Source: Zhengella sp020637775
Lineage (GTDB): Bacteria > Pseudomonadota > Alphaproteobacteria > Rhizobiales > Rhizobiaceae
Length of the DNA stretch: 64,000 nt
NCBI RefSeq assembly: GCF_041397485.1
Contig: NZ_JAWKWO010000005.1
Location: 124,001-188,000, forward strand
Direction of reading: 5' to 3'
Shown here: in pieces, positions 8,049-16,455 of the stretch
Layout: each line of letters starts with the position of its first letter
Numbering within the stretch: position 1 is the stretch's first letter
The notes under the pieces: model-generated
What the model saw: the letters and a program-made list of their open reading frames with translations, nothing else
The model's database searches: none
What the model was told of the DNA's origin: nothing
Translations under genes and position numbers: made by a program

Positions 8049-8939
8049 ATGTCCCTGCCCTTCACGCCCGACATGTCGGTCAAGCCGGAAGTGACGGCCT
8101 TCTTCGACGAGCCGACGAACACGATCTCCTATGTCGTCAAGGATCCGGCCTCGAATGCCTGCGCGGTGATCGATTCGGTGATGGACATCGACTATGCGGC
8201 GGGCCGCATCACCTATGATGGCGCGGACCGCATCATCGAGCACATCAAGGCCAATGGCCTGAAGCTGGAATGGATCATCGAGACCCATGTCCATGCCGAC
8301 CATCTCTCCGCCGCGCCCTATATCCAGGGCAAGCTTGGCGGCAAGATCGGCATTGGCGAGAACATCCGGATCGTGCAGGACACATTCGGCAAGGTGTTCA
8401 ACGAGGGCACCGAGTTCCAGCGCGACGGTTCGCAGTTCGACAAGCTTTTCAAGGACGGCGACAGCTATTCCATCGGCTCCATGACGGCCCATGCCATGCA
8501 CACGCCCGGCCACACGCCGGCCTGCATGACGCATGTGATCGGCAATGCCGCCTTTGTCGGCGACACGCTGTTCATGCCGGATGGCGGCTCGGCGCGCGCC
8601 GACTTTCCCGGCGGAGACGCGCGCACGCTCTACCGTTCCATCAAGCGCGTTCTCGAACTGCCGGGCGAAATGCGCCTCTTCATGTGTCACGACTATGGCC
8701 CGAACGGACGCGACATCCAGTGGGAAACCACTGTCGCGGCGGAGCGGGCGCACAACATCCATGTTCGCGACGGCGTTTCGGAGGACGAGTTCGTCGCCAT
8801 GCGCGAGGCGCGCGACGCCACGCTCGACATGCCGAAGCTGATCATCCCGTCCTTGCAGGTGAATATGCGCGCCGGCCAGTTGCCTCCGAAGGACGAAAGC
8901 GGCAAGACATTCCTCAAGGTTCCGGTCAACGGACTTTGA
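8049..8939 (+). CDS. blh: metallo-beta-lactamase-fold persulfide dioxygenase (Blh/ETHE1-like)
   Basis: A 296-residue MBL-fold protein. It has the metal motif THVHADHL near residues 79-86, a later histidine in HTPGHTPA, the aspartate in FVGDTLFMPDGG, and a C-terminal MCHDYG histidine. This one-iron arrangement is typical of persulfide dioxygenases (ETHE1, Blh), which oxidise glutathione persulfide to sulfite and glutathione. The extended GGSARADFPGG loop also fits this group rather than glyoxalase II. In Xylella and Agrobacterium the BigR-controlled Blh is a fusion with an N-terminal DUF442 domain. Here that domain is a separate gene 72 bp downstream. A GAGGAG ribosome site precedes the start. 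Confidence 0.88.
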   Translation: MSLPFTPDMSVKPEVTAFFDEPTNTISYVVKDPASNACAVIDSVMDIDYAAGRITYDGADRIIEHIKANGLKLEWIIETHVHADHLSAAPYIQGKLGGKIGIGENIRIVQDTFGKVFNEGTEFQRDGSQFDKLFKDGDSYSIGSMTAHAMHTPGHTPACMTHVIGNAAFVGDTLFMPDGGSARADFPGGDARTLYRSIKRVLELPGEMRLFMCHDYGPNGRDIQWETTVAAERAHNIHVRDGVSEDEFVAMREARDATLDMPKLIIPSLQVNMRAGQLPPKDESGKTFLKVPVNGL

Positions 8940-9011
8940 CGACACCAACCACCGGGCCGGGCCACGAGATCAGAACAGGCCCCGGCCCGTCCATGACGAG
9001 GGATAGATTCC

Positions 9012-9347
9012 ATGGAGATCCGCCAGCTCACGCCAGATTTCGCCGTTGCGCCGCAAATCGGACCGGAACATGTCAAGCCGATCGCGGATGCGGGTTTCAA
9101 GAGCCTGGTCTGCAACCGGCCGGACACGGAAGAAGGCGCCGTGGACCATGCGCTCATCGAGGCGGCTGCAAAGGAGGCCGGACTGACATTCCGGTTCATC
9201 CCCGTCGTGCCGGGCTCCATCACGCCGCAAGACGTGGCGGACATGACGGCCGCCATCGACGCCATGCCGCGCCCGATCCTGGCCTATTGCCGGAGCGGTA
9301 CGCGCAGCATGAACCTGTACATGCTGGTGGAGCGCATGCGGGGCTGA
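9012..9347 (+). CDS. TIGR01244/DUF442 family protein (phosphatase- or rhodanese-like)
   Basis: A 111-residue small domain of the DUF442 family. It contains NRPDTEEG near residue 36 and an active-site loop YCRSGTRS near residues 93-100, a Cys-x-x-Gly-x-Arg phosphate-loop-like motif shared by protein tyrosine phosphatases and some sulfurtransferases. The same domain forms the N-terminal half of Blh proteins, where it is thought to hand sulfane sulfur to the dioxygenase. Here it stands alone downstream of the dioxygenase gene. A sulfur-transfer role is inferred from this neighbourhood; phosphatase activity cannot be excluded. Confidence 0.85.
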   Translation: MEIRQLTPDFAVAPQIGPEHVKPIADAGFKSLVCNRPDTEEGAVDHALIEAAAKEAGLTFRFIPVVPGSITPQDVADMTAAIDAMPRPILAYCRSGTRSMNLYMLVERMRG

Positions 9348-9398
9348 TTACGCCGGACCGGACGCCCCGGCCGGCACGGGCTGCGACCGCGAACCGGC

Positions 9399-11240
9399 AT
9401 GGCACGGCCGGACGCGGACATCACACCGGACCAAGAAGGGGGCGCGCCGGACGCGCAAGAGGCTATGAATGACATCGTGAAGGCGGCTGGCAGCCGCATC
9501 CGGCAGGTCATGCCGGTTTTCGACTGGGGCCGCGACTACAACAGGGACACGGCGGTCAACGACCTGGTCGCGGCGGTCATCGTGACCATCATGCTGATCC
9601 CGCAATCGCTGGCCTATGCGCTGCTGGCGGGCCTGCCGCCGGAAATGGGCCTTTACGCCTCCATCCTGCCGCTTGTCGCCTATGCCCTGTTCGGCACAAG
9701 CCGGGCACTGGCCGTCGGCCCGGTCGCCGTGGTCTCGCTGATGACAGCGACCGCGGTGGGCAACATCGCCCAGACCGGGACGCCGGAATACATGGCCGCG
9801 GCCATCACGCTGGCCTTCATGTCAGGCCTGTTCCTGCTGGCGCTTGGCGCCTTCCGGTTGGGTTTTCTGGCCAATTTCCTGTCCCATCCGGTGATCGCCG
9901 GCTTCATCACGGCGTCCGGCATCATCATCGCCGCGAGCCAGCTCAAGCACATTCTCGGCGTTCAGGCGAACGGGCACAACCTGTACGAACTCGTCGCGTC
10001 ACTGATCTCGCACCTGCCGGAGACGAACCCTGTCACACTGGTGATCGGGGTTGCGTCCACGGCCTTCCTGTTCTGGGTGCGAAAGGGCCTGAAGCCGCTT
10101 CTTCTGGCCAGGGGCCTTGGCCCGAAAAGTGCCGATATCCTGGCCAAGGCCGGACCGGTGGCGGCCGTGGCCGTCACCACGCTGATTGCCTTCACCTTCG
10201 GGCTCGGCGAACGGGGGGTGAAGCTGGTCGGTGACGTTCCGCAAGGCCTGCCGCCGTTGACCATCCCCTCCTTCTCGCCGGACCTTTGGGCCAGCCTGAT
10301 CGGCTCGGCGGTGCTGATCTCCGTGATCGGCTTCGTGGAATCGGTGTCGGTGGCACAGACGCTGGCCGCCAAGAAGCGCCAGCGGATCAACCCGGACCAG
10401 GAACTGATCGGCCTGGGCGCCGCCAATGTGGCGTCCGGCATGACAGGCGGCTATCCGGTGACCGGCGGGTTTGCCCGATCGGTGGTGAATTTCGATGCCG
10501 GGGCGGAAACGCCGGCGGCCGGTGCCATGACAGCCGTCGGCCTCGCGATTGCCACCATCGTGCTGACCCCGCTGCTGGCCTTCCTGCCGCAGGCAACGCT
10601 GGCCGCAACCATCATCGTTGCCGTGCTGTCGCTGGTGGATTTCTCGATCCTCAAGAAGACCTGGACCTATTCCAAGGCCGATTTCATCGCCGTGGCCGCC
10701 ACGATCCTCGTCACGCTGTTCCTCGGCGTGGAACTCGGTGTTTCAGCCGGTGTCGCGCTCTCTGTCCTGATCCATCTCTACAACTCGTCCAAGCCGCACA
10801 TGGCAATCGTGGGCCAGGTGGCCGGCACAGAGCATTTCCGCAACGTGCTGCGTCACGACGTGGTGACCGATCCGGCCATTCTGACGCTGAGGGTCGATGA
10901 GAGCCTGTATTTCGCCAATGCACGTTATCTGGAAGACCGGGTCTACGACATGGTCGCCCGGCGGCCGGAACTGAAACACGTCATCCTGATGTGCCCGGCG
11001 GTAAACGCCATCGACATGAGTGCGCTCGAATCGATCGAGGCGATCAACGAGCGGCTCAAGTCTCTCGGCGTGACGTTCCACATGTCTGAGGTGAAGGGGC
11101 CGGTCATGGACCGGCTGAAGCGCTCGGACTTCTTCCATCACATGACGGGCAAGGTCTTCCTGACCCAGTACCAGGCGGTGTGCGAACTGGGCGGGCGGCT
11201 GGAAGGCCGGGTGCGCAGCGCGCCCAGGGCGGCGCAATAG
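9399..11240 (+). CDS. SulP-family anion permease with STAS domain
   Basis: A 613-residue SLC26/SulP transporter. The core has about 12-14 membrane segments, starting with the family signature VTIMLIPQSLAYALLAGLPPE region near residues 64-84. It ends in a cytoplasmic STAS domain at about residues 480-600. SulP proteins carry sulfate, bicarbonate or other anions. As last gene of the sulfur operon it may export or exchange the sulfate or sulfite made by the dioxygenase, but import cannot be ruled out. An alternative start is ATG 9465 (MNDIVKAAG), which has a nearby AGAGG and better matches the conserved region. A bidirectional terminator follows the stop. Confidence 0.88.
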   Translation: MARPDADITPDQEGGAPDAQEAMNDIVKAAGSRIRQVMPVFDWGRDYNRDTAVNDLVAAVIVTIMLIPQSLAYALLAGLPPEMGLYASILPLVAYALFGTSRALAVGPVAVVSLMTATAVGNIAQTGTPEYMAAAITLAFMSGLFLLALGAFRLGFLANFLSHPVIAGFITASGIIIAASQLKHILGVQANGHNLYELVASLISHLPETNPVTLVIGVASTAFLFWVRKGLKPLLLARGLGPKSADILAKAGPVAAVAVTTLIAFTFGLGERGVKLVGDVPQGLPPLTIPSFSPDLWASLIGSAVLISVIGFVESVSVAQTLAAKKRQRINPDQELIGLGAANVASGMTGGYPVTGGFARSVVNFDAGAETPAAGAMTAVGLAIATIVLTPLLAFLPQATLAATIIVAVLSLVDFSILKKTWTYSKADFIAVAATILVTLFLGVELGVSAGVALSVLIHLYNSSKPHMAIVGQVAGTEHFRNVLRHDVVTDPAILTLRVDESLYFANARYLEDRVYDMVARRPELKHVILMCPAVNAIDMSALESIEAINERLKSLGVTFHMSEVKGPVMDRLKRSDFFHHMTGKVFLTQYQAVCELGGRLEGRVRSAPRAAQ

Positions 11241-11262
11241 GCCACCGCGATTGCTGAAGGGC

Positions 11263-11298
11263 AAAAGCCGGCAGCGCAAATGGCGCAGCCGGCTTTTT
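11263..11298. terminator. bidirectional Rho-independent terminator
   Basis: The stem AAAAGCCGGC (11263-11272) pairs with GCCGGCTTTT (11288-11297), with a loop of 15 bases and T or A runs on both outer sides. It sits between the convergent SulP and dctM genes and can serve both. Confidence 0.85.
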
Positions 11299-11326
11299 CC
11301 TGTTCGGATCGCGGGTCAGGACCGGA

Positions 11327-12652
11327 TCAATAGAGCAGCCGCATCAGCCCCAGCGTCAGCGACGGGAAGATGACCAGGATCGCGGTGCGCAACAGGTCCG
11401 ACGTCACGAAGGGCAGGACGCCGCGATAGGTGGCGGCGATCGGCGTATCCCTGGCCATGGAATTGATGACAAAGAGATTCATGCCCACCGGTGGCGTGAT
11501 CAGTCCCACCTCGACGACGATCAGGACGAGGATGCCGAACCAGATGGCGAATTCCTCCGGCGTGAGGCCGTAGTCGAGGCCGGAGACGATGGGGAAGAAG
11601 ATCGGGATCGTCAGCAGGATCATGGAAAGCGAATCCATGACGCAGCCGAGGACAAGGTAGACAACGAGGATGAAGACAAGGACCACCCACGGATTGAACC
11701 CCTGGGTGACGACCCATTCGGCCACTTCCTGAGGCACCTGGGAGAGCGCCAGGAAGCCGTTGTAGATGGACGCGCCGAAGACGATGAAGAAGATCATCGC
11801 CGTTGCCGATGCGGTGGCCAGGATCGAATCCATCAGGGTGCGCCGGGTCAGCCCGCCATTGAAGAAGGCGATGAGGCCCGTACCGGCCGCCCCGACTGCC
11901 GCGCCCTCGGTGGGCGTGAACCAGCCCATGTAGATGCCGCCGACCACGAGCAGGAAGACGATCAGCACCGGCCAGACATCGAACAGGGCGCGAAAGCGCT
12001 CCGCATAGGGCGCGCGCTCGCGGGTGCCCGCCGATTTCGGATAGAGCCGGACATAGATCGAGATGGCGATCATGTAGCCGATGGCCGCCAAGATGCCCGG
12101 CACGAAGGCCGCGACGAAGAGCTTGGCGATGTTCTGCTCGGTCAGGATGGCATAGATGACCAGCACGACCGAGGGCGGAATGAGAATGCCGAGCGTGCCA
12201 CCGGCGGCCAGGGTTCCCGTTGCCAGCGCGCCGGAATAGCCATAGCGGCGCAATTCCGGCAGGGCGACCTGGCTCATGGTCGCGGCGGTGGCGAGCGAGG
12301 AACCGCAAATGGCGCCGAAGCCGGCGCAGGCGCCGACGGCCGCCATGGCCACACCGCCCTTGCGGTGTCCCATCCATGTCTCCGCGGCCTTGAAAAGGGC
12401 TTGCGACATGCCGCCCAGCGTGGCGAACTGGCCCATCAGGAAGAACAGCGGAACAATGGAAAGCGAATAGCTGGAAAAGGTGGAGAAGGTCTCGTTCTTC
12501 AACTTGGCCATGATGGGCAGCCAGTTGAAATCGCTGACCAGCCATGAGCCGACCATGCCGACGACCAGCATGGAAAGGCCGATGGGCAGGCGCAGGAAGA
12601 TGAGCAGAAGCAGGACCGGGAAGGACCAGATGCCGATTTCAAGATGGGTCAA
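11327..12652 (-). CDS. TRAP transporter large permease subunit (DctM-like)
   Basis: A 441-residue integral membrane protein of the tripartite ATP-independent periplasmic transporters. It forms the ion-coupled translocation pore for a carboxylate-type substrate. About 12 membrane segments are visible with the family motifs GASIYNGFLALSQ and TPPVGMNLFVIN. The start is a TTG at 12652 that overlaps the dctQ stop (TTGA). A GGGAG ribosome site lies 7 bp before it, and the residues after it (LEIGIWSFPVLLLLIFLRLPIG) are the conserved start of the family. The operon runs dctP-dctP-dctQ-dctM. Confidence 0.93.
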   Translation of the reverse strand: MTHLEIGIWSFPVLLLLIFLRLPIGLSMLVVGMVGSWLVSDFNWLPIMAKLKNETFSTFSSYSLSIVPLFFLMGQFATLGGMSQALFKAAETWMGHRKGGVAMAAVGACAGFGAICGSSLATAATMSQVALPELRRYGYSGALATGTLAAGGTLGILIPPSVVLVIYAILTEQNIAKLFVAAFVPGILAAIGYMIAISIYVRLYPKSAGTRERAPYAERFRALFDVWPVLIVFLLVVGGIYMGWFTPTEGAAVGAAGTGLIAFFNGGLTRRTLMDSILATASATAMIFFIVFGASIYNGFLALSQVPQEVAEWVVTQGFNPWVVLVFILVVYLVLGCVMDSLSMILLTIPIFFPIVSGLDYGLTPEEFAIWFGILVLIVVEVGLITPPVGMNLFVINSMARDTPIAATYRGVLPFVTSDLLRTAILVIFPSLTLGLMRLLY

Positions 12653-13173
12653 TGGTGAACTCCCAGGCCGGGGCCGAAATCGGACTTGCCGGTTCTGACC
12701 TCCATCACGCGGACATAGACCATCCAGAGCGCAATGATGCAGGCGACGACGGCTGCCACGAGGCTTGCCGCGTAGGCCCACCAGACCGGGAATTGCAGGA
12801 TGAAGGTCGTTTCATGGTATCGCATCTTGTCGAACATGCCGTCCTTCAGCTTCCAGGTGAGGACGACGATGATCACCGCCATGACGATCTCGGAGACGAG
12901 ATCGATCCAGCGGTTCGTCCGCTCCGACAGGAAACTGGTGAAGAGATCCACCGTGGCATGGCCGCGATTGAGTTGGCACCAGGGCAGGAAGGCGAAAATG
13001 GCGAAGGCAACGCCGGCCTCGACCAGTTCGAAATCGCCGGGGACAGGGCCAAGGCCCAATGAAATCATGGCGCGTCCGGCGATCGACACGCATGTAATGA
13101 CCGTGAGTGCGACCAGCACAAGGCCGCCCAGAAGCGCCAGTGTGCGTGCCAGCAGTTCAATGGCGCGCGCCAT
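12649..13173 (-). CDS. TRAP transporter small permease subunit (DctQ-like)
   Basis: A 174-residue membrane protein with four predicted membrane helices and the conserved interior PWCQLNRGHATVDLF, typical of DctQ. It forms the permease together with the DctM protein, whose TTG start overlaps its stop. The substrate is not predictable from DctQ. It lies 144 bp downstream of the nearest solute-binding protein gene. Confidence 0.92.
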   Translation of the reverse strand: MARAIELLARTLALLGGLVLVALTVITCVSIAGRAMISLGLGPVPGDFELVEAGVAFAIFAFLPWCQLNRGHATVDLFTSFLSERTNRWIDLVSEIVMAVIIVVLTWKLKDGMFDKMRYHETTFILQFPVWWAYAASLVAAVVACIIALWMVYVRVMEVRTGKSDFGPGLGVHH

Positions 13174-13317
13174 TTCTCAGCCTCCCCTTGCCCTTGCCCC
13201 GGCTCTTGCCCATGCCGAGGCAGAAATGCGGGCGAGACATGCGCCATACCAGCCATGTCCGCCAATTGAAAGCGGCCACCTGCCATTGACTTTGCGTATA
13301 GCAGGCGGCCGGACGTG

Positions 13318-14370
13318 TCAGTTTCCGGCGGTATACTTGCCGATCAGCGCCTGCGCCTCGTCGATGAAGGCCTTGCCGTCAATGCCGCGCGCGTCCATGT
13401 CGGCGGCCCATTTGTCGTAAACGGGCTTGGCCGCGGCCTTCCACTTCTCGCTGTCTTCGGCCGAAATCGTGATGATGTTGTTGCCGGCCTCGACCGCCAG
13501 TTCGCGGGACGGAGCGTCGGCGCCGGCCATGGTCTTGCCGGCGAAGGCGGAGAACTCACGGCCGGAATTGGCATCGATGGCCTTGCGGATATCCTCCGGC
13601 AGGCTTTCATATTTCGCCTTGTTCATGGCGAGCGTGAAGGTGACCGTGTAGAAGGCGTAGCCATCGGCGAACTCGGTATGGTTCTTGACCAGTTCCGGCA
13701 CCTTGAGCGAGGCGGTCACCTCCCAGGGGATCACGGCGCCATCGATCACGCCCTTGGACAGGGATTCGGGAATCGCTGTGACCGGCATGCCGATGGCGGT
13801 CGCGCCCAACTGTTCAAGCAATTGCGTCGCGACGCGGCTCGGAGCGCGGAACTTCATTCCCTCCAGGTCGGCCATTGTCTCGACAGGCTTGTTGGTGTGC
13901 ATCACGCCGGGGCCATGGACCCAGGTGGCGATGATGTGGACATCCTTGTAGTCGGTGTCCTTCATCTCTTTCTCGAACAGGTCCCAATAGGCCTTCGAAA
14001 CGGCCTCGGCATTGGTCATCATGAAGGGAAGTTCGAAAACCTCGGTACGCGGGAAGCGGCCGGGCGTGAAGCCGTTGACCGTCCAGGCCAGATCGACGAC
14101 GCCGTCCATCACCTGGTCCATCAGTTCCGGCGGCTTGCCGCCAAGCTGCATGGAAGGGTAATGCTCGATCTCCAGCTTGCCGCCGGCGTCCTTCTCGACC
14201 CGGGAAATCCATTCATCCAGGATCAGCTTGGGAACATTGGCCTGGGCCGGCAGGAACTGGTGCAGCTTCAGCGTCACATCCTGCGCCATGGCATGGGTAG
14301 CGACCCCCAGGGCCGTGGCGCCGAGTAGTGCCGCGGCAGTCATCGTCTTCATCAGGAAACGGGTCATCAT
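13318..14370 (-). CDS. TRAP solute-binding protein (DctP family), paralogue 1
   Basis: A 350-residue periplasmic binding protein. A signal peptide (about residues 1-29) ends at ATHAMA-QDV. The mature protein has the DctP features: LKLHQFLPAQANVPK at the start, PSMQLGGKPPELMDQV, and GRFPRTEVFELPFM. The last of these holds the arginine region that binds the substrate carboxylate. It is closely similar over its whole length to the product of the next gene (14509-15558), so the pair arose by tandem duplication. The ligand is unknown; the LHQFLPAQ subfamily is not one I can assign to a substrate. Confidence 0.92.
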   Translation of the reverse strand: MMTRFLMKTMTAAALLGATALGVATHAMAQDVTLKLHQFLPAQANVPKLILDEWISRVEKDAGGKLEIEHYPSMQLGGKPPELMDQVMDGVVDLAWTVNGFTPGRFPRTEVFELPFMMTNAEAVSKAYWDLFEKEMKDTDYKDVHIIATWVHGPGVMHTNKPVETMADLEGMKFRAPSRVATQLLEQLGATAIGMPVTAIPESLSKGVIDGAVIPWEVTASLKVPELVKNHTEFADGYAFYTVTFTLAMNKAKYESLPEDIRKAIDANSGREFSAFAGKTMAGADAPSRELAVEAGNNIITISAEDSEKWKAAAKPVYDKWAADMDARGIDGKAFIDEAQALIGKYTAGN

Positions 14371-14471
14371 CGCTTTCCTCCCCAGGTTTGCGAACCGGTG
14401 TCTGTCATCACCTTGCGAAACGGCCGTGCGGCGGTTTCGAAAGGCGATGCCGGCGTTTGCCGGCAGGCAGA

Positions 14472-14496
14472 AAAGGCGGCCATGACAGCCGCCTTT
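14472..14496 (-). terminator. Rho-independent terminator after the second dctP
   Basis: AAAGGCGGC (14472-14480) pairs with GCCGCCTTT (14488-14496) around a 7-base loop. On the minus strand the stem is followed by TTTT. It lies 12 bp beyond the stop of the gene at 14509-15558. It may make the first solute-binding protein more abundant than the rest of the operon. Confidence 0.75.
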
Positions 14497-14508
14497 CCCG
14501 TCCGGTCA

Positions 14509-15558
14509 TCACATCTGGCCGGAATACTTCTTGATCAGCGCCTCGGCCTCGTTGACCAGCGCCTGGCCGTCATAGCCCTTGGCATTCATGTCGGCGATCC
14601 ACTTGTCGTAGACCGGCTGGGCCGCCTCACGCCATGCCGCGGTTTCTTCCTCGTTCAGCGTGACGATGTTGTTGTTGGCCTTCACCGCCAGTTCACGGGC
14701 CGGACCATCGTAATATTCCTGGGTCTTGCCGGCGAATGCGGAGAATTCCATGCCGGAATTGTCGTCGATGACCTTCTTGAGATCATCGGGCAGGCTTTCA
14801 TACTTCGCCTTGTTCATGGCGAGGACGAAGGTGACGGTGTAGAGCGCGCGGCCGGTGAACTCGGTGTGGTTCTTCACCAGTTCGGGGACCTTGAGCGCGG
14901 CGGTGACTTCCCACGGGATCGTGGTGCCGTCGATCACACCCTTGGACAGGGCTTCCGGCACGGCAGGAACCGGCATGCCGACCGGCGTGGCACCCAGTTC
15001 TTCCAGCAGCATGTTGACCGTACGCGACGCGCCGCGAATCTTCATGCCGTTGAGATCGGAGGGAACACGCACTTCCTTGTTGGCGTGAATGACGCCGGGG
15101 CCGTGGACCCAGCCGCCGATGATGTGGACGTCCTTGAACTCCTCGTCCTTCATGTCCTTCTCGAACATTTCCCAGAAGGCGCGCGAAGCCGGCTCGGCCG
15201 TCGTCACCATGAAGGGCAGTTCGAACACCTCGGTGCGCGGGAAGCGGCCCGGCGTGTAGCCGATCACCGTCCACACGACATCGACGACGCCGTCACGAAC
15301 CTGGTCGATCAGTTCCGGCGGCTTGCCGCCAAGCTGCATGGACGGATAGCGCTCCACCTTGATGCGGTTTCCCGACTGCTCCTCGACCTTGTCGGCCCAG
15401 ACGTCGAGCACATATTTCGGGACATTGGCCTGCGCCGGCAGGAACTGGTGCAGCTTCAGCGTCACCTCCTGCGCGAAAGACGCGACCGACGTGCCCATGA
15501 CAGCACCGGCGCCAACGATGGCGGCCAATGCGAGCGATTTCAGAGATACTGGTTTCAC
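14509..15558 (-). CDS. TRAP solute-binding protein (DctP family), paralogue 2
   Basis: A 349-residue periplasmic protein with an N-terminal signal peptide ending near SFA-QEV. It shows the same landmarks as the downstream paralogue: VTLKLHQFLPAQANVPK, PSMQLGGKPPELIDQV, GRFPRTEVFELPFM, HGPGVIHANKE. Differences concentrate in the middle and C-terminal parts. The two binding proteins share one permease pair, which could widen or tune substrate range. A terminator hairpin separates them. An Lrp-family regulator gene lies 212 bp upstream on the same strand. Confidence 0.92.
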   Translation of the reverse strand: MKPVSLKSLALAAIVGAGAVMGTSVASFAQEVTLKLHQFLPAQANVPKYVLDVWADKVEEQSGNRIKVERYPSMQLGGKPPELIDQVRDGVVDVVWTVIGYTPGRFPRTEVFELPFMVTTAEPASRAFWEMFEKDMKDEEFKDVHIIGGWVHGPGVIHANKEVRVPSDLNGMKIRGASRTVNMLLEELGATPVGMPVPAVPEALSKGVIDGTTIPWEVTAALKVPELVKNHTEFTGRALYTVTFVLAMNKAKYESLPDDLKKVIDDNSGMEFSAFAGKTQEYYDGPARELAVKANNNIVTLNEEETAAWREAAQPVYDKWIADMNAKGYDGQALVNEAEALIKKYSGQM

Positions 15559-15770
15559 CGGAACTCCTCCCTACGGTTTCCTAGCTTCCCAACCGGAGAC
15601 AGATGACCTGCCGCCGGCTGCATTCATTCCATCTTATGCAGGATTTTGCAACATGCTATCGCGCTTTTATGCACTATATTGCTGCATGCCTTCGAAATCC
15701 TGCCACTTCCCCTTCCACGCCTTGCTCTTGTCGGCGCCGGTTCGCATCATTCAATAAACCGTCCAAGCGG

Positions 15771-16250
15771 TCAACGAATTTCCAGCGGCAACGCGCTGCT
15801 GTCCTTCAGCGTCTCCAGCACGATGGCGGTTTTGACATGGGCCACGGCTTCGTGCGGAAGCAGCACATCATTCACGAAAGCCGACAGGGCCTTCAGGTCC
15901 GGGGTCACGACCTTGAGATGATAATCCATTTCGCCGGTCAGCGCATGGGCCTCCTGAACCTGGGGCAAATGGCGGATGAGTTCGGCGAAGCGCCGGGCGT
16001 TGTCCCGGTTGTGGGTGGCCAGCGTCACGGAGATGATGTTGACGAAACCGAAGCCCAGTTTCCCACGGTCCAGGCGGGCCGAATACCCTGCGATATAGCC
16101 GGTCTCCTCCAGCCTCTGGCGGCGGCGCGAACATTGCGACGGCGAAAGGTGCACCCGCTCGGCCAGCTCTGCATTGGTCAGCCTTGCGTCATCCTGCAGC
16201 AATGCCAGAATCTTGCGGTCAAACCGGTCAACCCCCTCCATCGCCTCCAT
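15771..16250 (-). CDS. Lrp/AsnC-family transcriptional regulator
   Basis: A 159-residue regulator with the N-terminal winged helix (FDRKILALLQDDARLTNAEL, then HLSPSQCSRRRQRLE as recognition helix) and a C-terminal RAM ligand-binding domain (ALTGEMDYHLKVVTPDL). Such proteins sense amino acids or related metabolites. It lies upstream of the TRAP operon on the same strand and divergent from a MarR gene. Control of the TRAP transporter is plausible from position only. Confidence 0.9.
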   Translation of the reverse strand: MEAMEGVDRFDRKILALLQDDARLTNAELAERVHLSPSQCSRRRQRLEETGYIAGYSARLDRGKLGFGFVNIISVTLATHNRDNARRFAELIRHLPQVQEAHALTGEMDYHLKVVTPDLKALSAFVNDVLLPHEAVAHVKTAIVLETLKDSSALPLEIR

Positions 16251-16400
16251 CTACACCCCCTCTGGCGCATGTTTCCTGCATGGTTGAAGCAAAATGCCGT
16301 CGTTCGTGCAAGTGGGCGGCTGGCGTTTCCGGCACCGGATACCCGCCTTCTGCAGACATGGCGTCGCGGGCGGCAAGCGGGCGGCGATTGACATTGCTGC

Positions 16401-16417
16401 GCAATTGTTGAAATTGC
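16401..16417. promoter_or_regulatory. inverted repeat, candidate operator between lrp-like and marR-like genes
   Basis: GCAATT (16401-16406) and AATTGC (16412-16417) form perfect 6 bp arms around 5 bases. The second palindrome GTTG-AAATTG-CAAC overlaps it (16407-16420). It lies 39 bp before the MarR start and downstream of a TTGACA hexamer (16388-16393), a usual place for MarR autoregulation. Confidence 0.5.
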
Positions 16418-16455
16418 AACTGTTGTATTTGTAACGACAAAAGGGCCTGGCACGC

